A stretch of 64,000 bases of DNA. Origin: CBDUXP01 sp965371225 [NCBI: uncultured bacterium] (lineage in GTDB: Bacteria; Abyssobacteria; SURF-5; CBDUXP01). The notes beneath the pieces were generated by a model that saw nothing but the letters and a program-made list of their open reading frames with translations, searched no databases and had not been told where the DNA came from. The stretch spans positions 1 through 64,000 of the forward strand of contig CBDUXP010000016.1 of NCBI GenBank assembly GCA_965371225.1. The letters run 5' to 3'. This document shows positions 1 to 7,453 of the stretch, in pieces. The position numbers were made by a program, and so were the translations under genes. Every line of letters begins with the position of its first letter. Within the stretch, counting starts at the first letter, position 1.

Positions 1-591
1 ATGATCTTCCTGATGATGGCCGCGCACGACACGACGACGAGCACGCTCACGTCCATGATGTACGAGTTGGCCCTGCACCCGGACTGGCAAGAACGGGTGC
101 GCGAAGAAAGCCGCGCGTTGGGGAAGCTGCAGCCCGCAATTGACGAGCTGGACCAGCTCACGAGCCTCACCCTCGTGATGCAGGAGACCCTGCGCCGGTA
201 CCCGGCGCTGCCGGTGATTCCGCGCATCGCGACGGCGGACTTCGCCTTCGAGGGTTATGAGATTCCGCGCGATACGATGATCGTGGTGTCGCCGATCCAT
301 ACGCACCACATGCCCGAGTGGTGGACCGACCCCTACCGCTTTGATCCGGAGCGGTTTGCGCCGGACCGGGCCGAGCAGGACCGCCACTCCCACTCCTGGA
401 TCCCCTTCGGCGGCGGCCCGCACCTGTGCATCGGCTACCGGTTCGCGGAGACGCAGATCCGCGCGATCATGCACCAGATCGTGCAACGGTTCTGCTGGAG
501 CGTTCCGGACGGGTACACCATGCCGGTGCAGCAGGCGCCCATCTCCAAGCCGCGCGATGGCCTGCCCATTCGGCTGACGGTGATCGGTTAG
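1..591 (+). CDS. Cytochrome P450, C-terminal part (5' end outside window)
   Basis: This is the C-terminal 196 residues of a heme-thiolate monooxygenase; P450s are usually 400-470 residues, so more than half lies before base 1. The I-helix oxygen-activation motif AAHDTTTS is at residues 7-14, the K-helix ExxR is ETLRR (E62, R65), the PERF-like FDPERF is at 114-119, and the heme loop FGGGPHLCIGYRFAE places the axial cysteine at C143. These features show an intact catalytic half. The ATG at base 1 is probably an internal methionine, since I-helices lie well inside the protein. The substrate cannot be told from this part, and the gene is not visibly linked to the CYP125-like P450 at 36.3 kb. Confidence 0.93.
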   Translation: MIFLMMAAHDTTTSTLTSMMYELALHPDWQERVREESRALGKLQPAIDELDQLTSLTLVMQETLRRYPALPVIPRIATADFAFEGYEIPRDTMIVVSPIHTHHMPEWWTDPYRFDPERFAPDRAEQDRHSHSWIPFGGGPHLCIGYRFAETQIRAIMHQIVQRFCWSVPDGYTMPVQQAPISKPRDGLPIRLTVIG

Positions 592-599
592 ACAAAACG

Positions 600-617
600 G
601 GCCCGGGCGCACGGGCC
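600..617 (+). terminator. Possible hairpin after the P450
   Basis: GGCCCG at 600-605 and CGGGCC at 612-617 can pair around a six-base loop, nine bases after the P450 stop codon. There is no T-tract, so this is a weak terminator candidate. Confidence 0.3.
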
Positions 618-634
618 GCTCCCCGCCCCCGTGG

Positions 635-640
635 TAGGAT
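635..640 (+). promoter_or_regulatory. -10 element TAGGAT before the lipoprotein gene
   Basis: GGTAGGAT lies 18 bases before the ATG at 658 and matches the recurrent GGTAnnnT motif of this window. No clear -35 is seen. Confidence 0.45.
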
Positions 641-657
641 TCCGCCCCGTCGTGCGC

Positions 658-2412
658 ATGCGATCACCGCGCTTCCTGCTCATTGCCACCGTCGCCGTGT
701 CCGGCTGCGGCGTCCCATCCCCGCCCGCGGATGAACTGGCGAGCCCCACCCCCGCGAACCAGGCGCGGGTGGGCCGGATCACCGGCACGGTGGAGGTGCC
801 CGCTTACGCCACCGGCTCGGCATTCGTCGGCGCCGGCAAGCGGTTGGACACCATGTCGAGCGGTCGCCCCACCGCGCTGGCGCGCGTGGGCGCCGATGGC
901 CGGTTCGCCCTGGAAGGCTTGCCGGCGGGCACATACTTTCTTGCCGCCTACATAGACGGGAACATGGACGGCGTTCCGGATCGCTTCGCGGAACCGTTCG
1001 TGCTCTGGCCCGAGACCGTCACGATCGCGGGGGCGACGACGGTCACCGGCATCGTACTGCGCAACTTTCTGAATCTCGCCGACCCGACCGTGCGCACGCC
1101 GGAACGGCAGGCGCGCGTAGCGTCCCTCACGGCCGCGGCCGAAGCGGCGTTCAAGGCCGCGGCCGCGGCAAACCTTCCCGACGCCGCACGTCCGGACCGC
1201 TTGTTGGCGACCGTGCGGATCCACATTCACGAAGCCACGCAGCGCTGGCGATTTGCCGCGGACGAATCCACGTGGGCATTCGTGGAGGAGATGCTGGCCG
1301 CGATTCCCGAGTGGGTGGCGCAGGCCCTAGACGGGATCGATCCCCTGGCGGACCGGCGCGGCTGGCAGTTGCTGGGGTACGTCCGCGCCGCGGACCGGGC
1401 GGTTCTGCCGTACCTGCTGTACGTCCCCCCAGCCTACGATCCGGCCGAGCCGATGCCCCTGGTGCTGACCTTGCACCCGGGCGGCGGCACTCATTGGTCC
1501 GGGGCGCGCATGGTGCAGGGGCTCAGCAGCCTGGCCGACAGCGGGCCGGACCGGGACCGGGCGATCTGGCCTCCGCCGCCGCCGGGCCCCATGCTCGTGG
1601 CCGTCCCGCTGGGCGACAACCGGTTGGGCCCCATGCCCTGGCGGCGGCTGGGGGAGGCGAACGCGCTGCACGTGTTGGATGCGGTCACCCGGGCGTACAC
1701 CGTGGACCCCGACCGGGTCTATCTCACGGGGGAAGGGGACGGCGGGCGCGGGGCGTGGGACTTGGGCGTGCGATATCCGAACCGCTTCGCCGCCATCCTG
1801 GTGGGGTCGGGGGCGACCGACGTGGCGCGGCATTTCTGCATGAACCTGGCGCACACGCCCGTGCGAGTAATTCACGGACGGGATGACGCCATCATCCCGG
1901 TGAGCCACGCCCGCGCGATTGTGCAAGAGGCTGCGCAGTACGACGCCAAGTGGGAGTACCTGGAAGTGGATCGCGGGCACGAGATCAACGACCTGTGTTA
2001 CGGCGACGGGGCGGCGTTCACCTGGTTCGCGCGCCACCGCCGCGCCGCCGCGTCGCCGCTGATCCGGTTCCGCTCCGACCGCCTCGCGTATAACGAGGGT
2101 GCGGGCGTCGTGATTGACGAACGCGGACCCGCCGAGGGGTACATGGATGTCCTAGTGGAGTGGCAGAGCCCCGGCCGCGTACACATCGTCACGCGCAACG
2201 TAGCCGCGCTGACCTTGGTGGTGCCGCCGGGGGAGCCGGGGCCGGTCGCCATCGAGTGCAACGGCGGTCCCCTTCGGGTTGAGGCGCGCCCGGCGGCGAT
2301 TGCGCTGCGGGCAACCGGTGATCCGGCGACCGGCCTTGTGTGGAGCGCGGCGCCCGCGACGGCGCCCGTCCGGCATCCCCTGGGCCCCTGGGCGCGCACT
2401 CCGAGCACGTGA
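658..2412 (+). CDS. Secreted lipoprotein with esterase-like alpha/beta hydrolase domain lacking the nucleophile
   Basis: The ATG at 658 gives MRSPRFLLIATVAVSGC, a lipoprotein signal with lipobox VSGC and lipidated C17, so the product should be anchored to a membrane outside the cytoplasm. An upstream GTG at 631 would spoil the signal. A beta-sandwich, carboxypeptidase-regulatory-like domain follows (about residues 37-140), then an alpha/beta hydrolase fold of the phospholipase/carboxylesterase type with an HPGGG oxyanion loop. The nucleophile elbow, normally GxSxGG, reads GEGDGG near base 1727-1744, so the serine is glycine. The acid (HGRDD) and histidine (RGHE) positions remain. A beta-rich tail closes the 584 residues. 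It may be a non-catalytic binding protein. It precedes the ABC exporter genes by 151 bases. Confidence 0.75.
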   Translation: MRSPRFLLIATVAVSGCGVPSPPADELASPTPANQARVGRITGTVEVPAYATGSAFVGAGKRLDTMSSGRPTALARVGADGRFALEGLPAGTYFLAAYIDGNMDGVPDRFAEPFVLWPETVTIAGATTVTGIVLRNFLNLADPTVRTPERQARVASLTAAAEAAFKAAAAANLPDAARPDRLLATVRIHIHEATQRWRFAADESTWAFVEEMLAAIPEWVAQALDGIDPLADRRGWQLLGYVRAADRAVLPYLLYVPPAYDPAEPMPLVLTLHPGGGTHWSGARMVQGLSSLADSGPDRDRAIWPPPPPGPMLVAVPLGDNRLGPMPWRRLGEANALHVLDAVTRAYTVDPDRVYLTGEGDGGRGAWDLGVRYPNRFAAILVGSGATDVARHFCMNLAHTPVRVIHGRDDAIIPVSHARAIVQEAAQYDAKWEYLEVDRGHEINDLCYGDGAAFTWFARHRRAAASPLIRFRSDRLAYNEGAGVVIDERGPAEGYMDVLVEWQSPGRVHIVTRNVAALTLVVPPGEPGPVAIECNGGPLRVEARPAAIALRATGDPATGLVWSAAPATAPVRHPLGPWARTPST

Positions 2413-2454
2413 TCCCCCTGGAGGCCGCGGCGGGCGGGACGCGGCGCGCGATGC

Positions 2455-2460
2455 TAGGCT
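2455..2460 (+). promoter_or_regulatory. -10-like element TAGGCT before the ABC operon
   Basis: GCTAGGCT lies about 100 bases before the GTG start at 2564. A second AT-containing site, TGTGATAGC near 2490, is an alternative. Confidence 0.3.
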
Positions 2461-2563
2461 TACGGACCCGCTGGGGGGCGGGGTGCGTGTGTGATAGCGT
2501 TGCCGGCCTGCCGGGGGGGCCTGGGCGCCGGCCCAGCATGAATAGAAGGAGTGGACCACAGTT

Positions 2564-3298
2564 GTGATCGTTCTAGACGGACTGACCAAACGCTACGGTG
2601 ACGTGCTCGCGCTGGACGATGTATCGCTGGAGGTACCCGACGGGTGCATTTTCGCGTTTCTGGGGAAGAACGGCTCGGGCAAAACGACCACGATCCGCAT
2701 CCTGACCGGCCTGATGGCGCCCACGGCCGGCAGCGCGACGATCAACGGGGAACATGTCACCAACGACCACGTGTCCTTGAAGCAAGTCGTCGGGTACGTG
2801 CCCGACCAGCCGTACCTGTACGAAGACCTGACGGGGGCGGAGTACCTGTGGTTCATCGGCGGGCTCTACGACCTTCCCCGCGAGGCCCTGGACGCGCAGT
2901 GCGCCGATCTGCTCCGTCGGTTCGGGCTGCGGGACGCGGCGGACCGGCTGACGCGGACGTACTCCCGCGGCATGAGACAGCGCCTCGCGTTCTGTGGCGC
3001 GCTGCTCATCGACCCGCCGGTGTTGATTCTGGACGAGCCTTGGGCCGGGCTGGATCCCCACAACGTCCGCATGGTGAAAGATCTGCTGTTGGAGAAGAAG
3101 GCGCGCGGCGACACGATTTTCCTGTCCACCCACACGCTGGCGATCGCGCAGGAGATCGGCGACGTCATCGGCGTCCTGGAAGCGGGCCGGCTTCTGCATG
3201 TGGGAAGCGTGGCGGAAACGCTGGCCCTGCAGGAATCCGGCAACCTAGAGGACGTGTTCCTGGAACTCACGCCGGCCGAAGAATCGCATGCCGCTTGA
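2564..3298 (+). CDS. ABC transporter ATP-binding protein
   Basis: This is a complete 244-residue nucleotide-binding subunit of an ABC exporter. Walker A GKNGSGKT is at residues 34-41, the Q-loop region follows YVPDQP, the signature is YSRGMRQRL, and Walker B runs LILDEPWAGLDP with the H-loop in LSTHTL. The GTG at 2564 is chosen because AAGGAG at 2546-2551 lies about 12 bases upstream. The coding end overlaps the permease start by 11 bases, which implies translational coupling. The motifs are most like ABC-2 exporter ATPases that act with a separate membrane protein. The cargo is unknown. Confidence 0.95.
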   Translation: MIVLDGLTKRYGDVLALDDVSLEVPDGCIFAFLGKNGSGKTTTIRILTGLMAPTAGSATINGEHVTNDHVSLKQVVGYVPDQPYLYEDLTGAEYLWFIGGLYDLPREALDAQCADLLRRFGLRDAADRLTRTYSRGMRQRLAFCGALLIDPPVLILDEPWAGLDPHNVRMVKDLLLEKKARGDTIFLSTHTLAIAQEIGDVIGVLEAGRLLHVGSVAETLALQESGNLEDVFLELTPAEESHAA

Positions 3299-5033
3299 CG
3301 GCCCCTACGCCCGCGCGAAGGCGCGCATGTACGCGCACAAGGCGCGCCGCCAACTCGCCAATCCCGCGAACAGCCTGCTGACGGTCCTGGTCCTCGCGGG
3401 AATCTGGGGCGCCCTGTACTCCATGTGGCGCACCGGGTTCTATTACATGACGCTGATGCCGTGGCTGGAGCTGCTCTTCTACCCCAGCCTGTTCGCCGTG
3501 TTCTTCCTGGTCGTGTTTCTTCTCATGACCGTCACGAGCCTGGTCTTGCACTCCCAGGGGTTATACGGGGGGGGCGAGGCGGAGCTGGTGCTGCACATGC
3601 CCATCGCCCCGGCCCGTGCGGCGCTGTACCGCAGCGCGGAACTGTGCCTGGTGAACAGTCTGGGCGCGCTGCTGCTCATCACCCCCCTCGTGGTGGCCGC
3701 GGCCACCGTACCGCCGCAGCCCGGGTATCCCCCCGTCACCGCGATGCGCGGCGCGTGGCTCCTCCTCATTCTGCTGCCGCCGTTTCTCGTGATCCCGTCC
3801 ACGCTGGGCGCCGTGGCCGCGATCGCGCTCCGGCGGCTGGCCGGCAGGCGCTCCATGTACGGGATCGCCGGTGGTGCGACGCTGGCAGGGGTGGCGCTCC
3901 TGGGCCACATCTCCGGCGGCGTCGACATGCGCATGTTGGGGTCCGGCCTGCCGCCCGGCCGGCTGGTGCGACTAGTGAGCGAAGCGCTGGGACCGGCACA
4001 CGCGAGCGTTCTGCCCAGCCACTGGCTCGTGGAGGCGCTGTTCGGTCCCGCCCGCGGCACGCCGCAGGTCACCCTCTGGTACACCGCTGTGCTCCTCGTC
4101 GGTGCCGCCGCGTGTCTCCTCCTCTGGGTGGCCACGATCCGGGCCTGGTACTACGCCGGCTGGCTGGCCGCGAACGTGACGGACAGCACGACGGCGGCGG
4201 CGGGGGCGCGGCCGAACCGGATGCGCCAGTGGGATCGGGCCCTCGGGTCGCTCCCGGGCCACGCCCGCGCGCTCATGCTGAAGGACACGCTGCTGTTCAC
4301 CCGCGACCGGGTGATGCGCACGCAGGGGCTCATCCTCTTAGGGCCGGTGCTGGTGTACTTCCTGGCGCTGCGGGCCTTGTACGCCTCCCTCGGCGAGGAT
4401 CCGTGGTACACGCTGCTCATCAGCGCGACCAACGTGGCCGCGCTCGGGGTCATCGTGTGCGCGTTCGGCTGCCGCTTCCTCATGCCCCTGGTGGGCATCG
4501 AGCGCCTCAAGTTCTGGCTGCTGCGCATGGCGCCGCCGCGCCTCTCCACCCTGCTGCTGCAGAAGTGGCTGTTCGGCAGTCTCGTGCTACTCGGCATTAG
4601 CCAGCCGCTGCTCGCCTTGTCGAATTACATGACGGCGATGGATCCCCTCTTCGTGCGCACGAGCCATCTGGGGTTGCTGGTGCTGGCGCCCGTCGTCTCG
4701 GCGATCTGCATCGGCATGGGGGCGCTGTTTCCCGACCTGGCAGCGGACAGCGGGAGCCGCGCGCTGAACGGGATGGCGGCGACGGCGGCGCTCGTGTTGT
4801 CGTTCGCCTGCGTCGCCCTGCTCTTGGGGGGCGTGGCCGCCGCGTACGGCCGCTTCCTCTATCGCGGCGATTTCGACCTGGATCTCACGGCGCAGTGGCC
4901 GTGGCTGTCCGATCCCGCCTTCCTCCGGCTGCTGTGGCGGAACTTTTTCGCGGGCGGCGCGGCCGGCGTGCTCCTGGGCATGACCCTGCTGATCCTCGGA
5001 CACGGGCGCCTGCGCCGGTTGGAGATTCCATGA
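3288..5033 (+). CDS. ABC-2-like exporter permease
   Basis: This 581-residue integral membrane protein has about ten hydrophobic segments separated by short basic loops, beginning near residue 24 after a basic N-terminus. No enzymatic motif is seen. Its start lies inside the end of the ATPase gene and its TGA overlaps the next ATG, so the three genes from 2564 to 5758 form one operon. By position it is the membrane partner of the ATPase. It is longer than the common 250-400-residue ABC-2 permease, as in families where two permease halves are fused. The transported substrate cannot be predicted. Confidence 0.88.
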   Translation: MPLDGPYARAKARMYAHKARRQLANPANSLLTVLVLAGIWGALYSMWRTGFYYMTLMPWLELLFYPSLFAVFFLVVFLLMTVTSLVLHSQGLYGGGEAELVLHMPIAPARAALYRSAELCLVNSLGALLLITPLVVAAATVPPQPGYPPVTAMRGAWLLLILLPPFLVIPSTLGAVAAIALRRLAGRRSMYGIAGGATLAGVALLGHISGGVDMRMLGSGLPPGRLVRLVSEALGPAHASVLPSHWLVEALFGPARGTPQVTLWYTAVLLVGAAACLLLWVATIRAWYYAGWLAANVTDSTTAAAGARPNRMRQWDRALGSLPGHARALMLKDTLLFTRDRVMRTQGLILLGPVLVYFLALRALYASLGEDPWYTLLISATNVAALGVIVCAFGCRFLMPLVGIERLKFWLLRMAPPRLSTLLLQKWLFGSLVLLGISQPLLALSNYMTAMDPLFVRTSHLGLLVLAPVVSAICIGMGALFPDLAADSGSRALNGMAATAALVLSFACVALLLGGVAAAYGRFLYRGDFDLDLTAQWPWLSDPAFLRLLWRNFFAGGAAGVLLGMTLLILGHGRLRRLEIP

Positions 5034-5758
5034 GCGCGCGCGCACCGCTGCCCCGCGCCCTCACCCCGCCGTCGCTGCGGCCGTGGGTGCTGTGGTGCCT
5101 GGGCTGCGGCGTGTTGCACCTGGTGCTGTTCCTCGGCGTGTTCCGCGGAGTGGCCCCGTCCAGCCGGCGCGCCGAGCCCGCAGCGTGGCAAAGCGACCAG
5201 ACCCCGCAGGTGCTCCACACCGTAGCCACCAGCCTGATGGACCAGCGCACGCGCATCCGGCTCCTGGTACAGCTGGAAGCGGTGATGGGACGCCAGGCGG
5301 TGCCGGCCCTGCTCGCCGCCACGACGCACGAGTTGCCGACGGTTCGCCAGTTTGCGCTCGAAGCGTTGGGGATGTTGGCGGACGCGCGGGCTCTGCCGGC
5401 AGCGCTGGCCGCCGTGGAGGATGGGGACAGCCGCGTCGCTTCCGCCGCCGTCACTGCGCTGGGGGACTTAGGCGCGGCGCGCGGCCGAGCCCCCCTCGTC
5501 CGCGCCCTGGACCACAGCGCCGTCGACGTGCGGGCCAACGCGGCGGACAGCCTCGGGTACCTCGACCTGAACCCGGCCCATCTGGAAGCGCTCATGGCCC
5601 ATGCCGACGACCCGGACGCCCGCGTGCGCGACGCCATTCACCAAGCGATCACCGCCCGGCTCGATCTGACCGCACGCGCACCGCAGCGGTCGCGGGCGGA
5701 GTGGACCGCCTGGTGGGAACAGACCGGCCGCGCGACGCATTTCCCCGGAGCGGACTAG
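5030..5758 (+). CDS. Membrane-anchored HEAT-repeat protein
   Basis: The ATG at 5030 overlaps the permease stop (ATGA) and has GGAG at 5021-5024. The product has 242 residues. A single hydrophobic segment at about residues 18-38 suggests an N-terminal membrane anchor. From about residue 75 on it consists of HEAT/PBS-lyase-like helical repeats (pattern VRxxAxxALGxLxDxRA) repeated about four times. HEAT repeats bind proteins, so this is probably an accessory or scaffold subunit of the ABC exporter rather than an enzyme. Confidence 0.85.
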   Translation: MSARAPLPRALTPPSLRPWVLWCLGCGVLHLVLFLGVFRGVAPSSRRAEPAAWQSDQTPQVLHTVATSLMDQRTRIRLLVQLEAVMGRQAVPALLAATTHELPTVRQFALEALGMLADARALPAALAAVEDGDSRVASAAVTALGDLGAARGRAPLVRALDHSAVDVRANAADSLGYLDLNPAHLEALMAHADDPDARVRDAIHQAITARLDLTARAPQRSRAEWTAWWEQTGRATHFPGAD

Positions 5759-5767
5759 GCCGCAGCC

Positions 5768-5790
5768 GGCACGGCCGGGCGGGCCGTGCC
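5768..5790. terminator. Bidirectional hairpin between convergent genes
   Basis: GGCACGGCC (5768-5776) and GGCCGTGCC (5782-5790) form a perfect nine-base-pair stem with a five-base loop. It lies between the HEAT gene and the end of the oxidoreductase gene on the other strand, so it could end transcription from both sides. Confidence 0.65.
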
Positions 5791-5809
5791 CATACCCGCG
5801 CGCGCCGGC

Positions 5810-7399
5810 TTAGATGATGCCGGCGAGTTCCTGGAGCTGGCGCCAGTTCTGCAGGCGGTCATCCTTGCTGCGCAGGAGCGTCTCGGACGGGTTGCCGTCG
5901 GCATCGAAGTGCTTCCGGAACCGGCCCTCGCTGCGCGCGAACGCGATGAAGTCGATGACTTCCTTCGTCTTGGGGTGGATGTACCAGTCCTGTTTCTGCC
6001 CGGGGTTCCCCTGCAGACTCAGACGCTCGCGGAGCCGTTCGCCCTTGCGGGGGTCGTAGATGAAGAGCGGGAAGGCGCGGGTATCCACGGCGAGCCGGGC
6101 TTGATCCATGGCCAGATCGTCCGCCACTCCGTGTTCCGGCTGACAGGTGGTGTACACGTTGACGACGGCGGGCCCGTCGTACTCATTGGCGCCCACCACC
6201 GATTTGTAGAAATGGTTGATGTGTGCCGGCGTGGTCTGCGCCACGAACACGTCGGGGTGCATCATGGCAATCTGGCCGAGTTCCTTGCGCCGTTCGAGCT
6301 TGCCCTGGATGGCGCTGCCGTGCGCGGACATTTTGGCCTCCTGGCCGATGAACGTCGCCGTGGAGGTCTGTCCGCCCGTGTTGGAATACACCTGGGTATC
6401 CATCACGAACGCATTGATGTTCATGCCGCTGGCAAGCATGCGGGACAGGGATTGGAAACCGATGTCGAGCATGGCGCCGTCCCCGCCGAACACCCAGAGC
6501 TTCTTGTCCTGGAGGCCCTGCGCGTCCCACGCCGCGCGCACGCCCATGGCGTCCGCCGGCGCGTTCTCGAACAGGGAGTTGGTCCAGGGCACCTTGTACG
6601 GGTTGTACGGATACGTGGAGCCGAACACCGTGTTGCAACCGGTGGCGGCGACGATGGCCATGCTGTCCTCACCGTAGATAAATCCGGTGGCCGCCAGGAG
6701 CATGCGGATGGCGCTCGCCTCGCCGCACCCCATGCACGACCCCGCGCCGCCCACGTACAGCAACGACCGCTCCGCGAGCATCATGTCGGCCAGGACTTTT
6801 TCGTTGATGAACTTGGACGGCGTGTCCGGCAGGGACTCGTACCACGCCCACTCCCGGTTGAACCCCGGCATGTTCTCCGGCGTCTTATGCACCATCCGGA
6901 GCGCATCCCGGTCCCCGCACACGGTCACGCACTCGGCGCACCCCTTGCACTTGGACTGGTCGATGAACAGGGCAAAGTAGCCGCCCGGCTCGCCCGCTTT
7001 CTTGAAGGGTTTGGTGTACTTCGTGGTGACGGCGAGGTGGCCGCGCAGCCGGGCGCGTTCGTCGGCATCCTCCACCTTCTCCAGGAGCGCGTCCGCCTCG
7101 GGAATGTCGATGACTTTCGCGAGGATGGCGGTATCGGGACACTCCGTCACGCAGTCCATGCACCCGACGCAGTTTTCCGCGAGCACGATGGGCGTTTCCG
7201 GCGCGATATAGGAGAAGTCGCGCAGCACCCCCGTGCCGCCGGGGATGACGCTCTGGCCGACGAACGCATCGGCGTCCAGGGCGCTTCCGCCACCGCTGTT
7301 GTACGCCTCCATGACTTCCATGGCGCGCTCGCGGTCGTACCAGTCTGGGGTTTTCGTAATGGCGGATGCGTTGGATTCGGCGGGTTGTGGCTGGCTCAT
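5810..7399 (-). CDS. 2-oxoacid:ferredoxin oxidoreductase, ferredoxin plus TPP-binding subunit
   Basis: The 529 residues correspond to the C-terminal half of a fused pyruvate:ferredoxin oxidoreductase (NifJ/PorA type). A two-cluster ferredoxin domain comes first (CVGCMDCVTECP and CKGCAECVTVCG, each ending a 4Fe-4S set), then the thiamine-diphosphate domain with a further CMGCGE motif and GGDGAMLDIG followed by the Mg-binding NTGGQTS region. The enzyme would decarboxylate a 2-oxoacid such as pyruvate with CoA and pass electrons to ferredoxin. It lies 54 bases after the alpha/gamma gene with its own GCAGGAG ribosome site, so the two subunits are cotranscribed. Substrate preference (pyruvate or another 2-oxoacid) is not resolved. 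Confidence 0.92.
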   Translation of the reverse strand: MSQPQPAESNASAITKTPDWYDRERAMEVMEAYNSGGGSALDADAFVGQSVIPGGTGVLRDFSYIAPETPIVLAENCVGCMDCVTECPDTAILAKVIDIPEADALLEKVEDADERARLRGHLAVTTKYTKPFKKAGEPGGYFALFIDQSKCKGCAECVTVCGDRDALRMVHKTPENMPGFNREWAWYESLPDTPSKFINEKVLADMMLAERSLLYVGGAGSCMGCGEASAIRMLLAATGFIYGEDSMAIVAATGCNTVFGSTYPYNPYKVPWTNSLFENAPADAMGVRAAWDAQGLQDKKLWVFGGDGAMLDIGFQSLSRMLASGMNINAFVMDTQVYSNTGGQTSTATFIGQEAKMSAHGSAIQGKLERRKELGQIAMMHPDVFVAQTTPAHINHFYKSVVGANEYDGPAVVNVYTTCQPEHGVADDLAMDQARLAVDTRAFPLFIYDPRKGERLRERLSLQGNPGQKQDWYIHPKTKEVIDFIAFARSEGRFRKHFDADGNPSETLLRSKDDRLQNWRQLQELAGII

Positions 7400-7453
7400 G
7401 GTTGGTACTCCTGCGGCGCGTGGCGCCCTGCGTGAACGAAGAAGATGTTCGGG

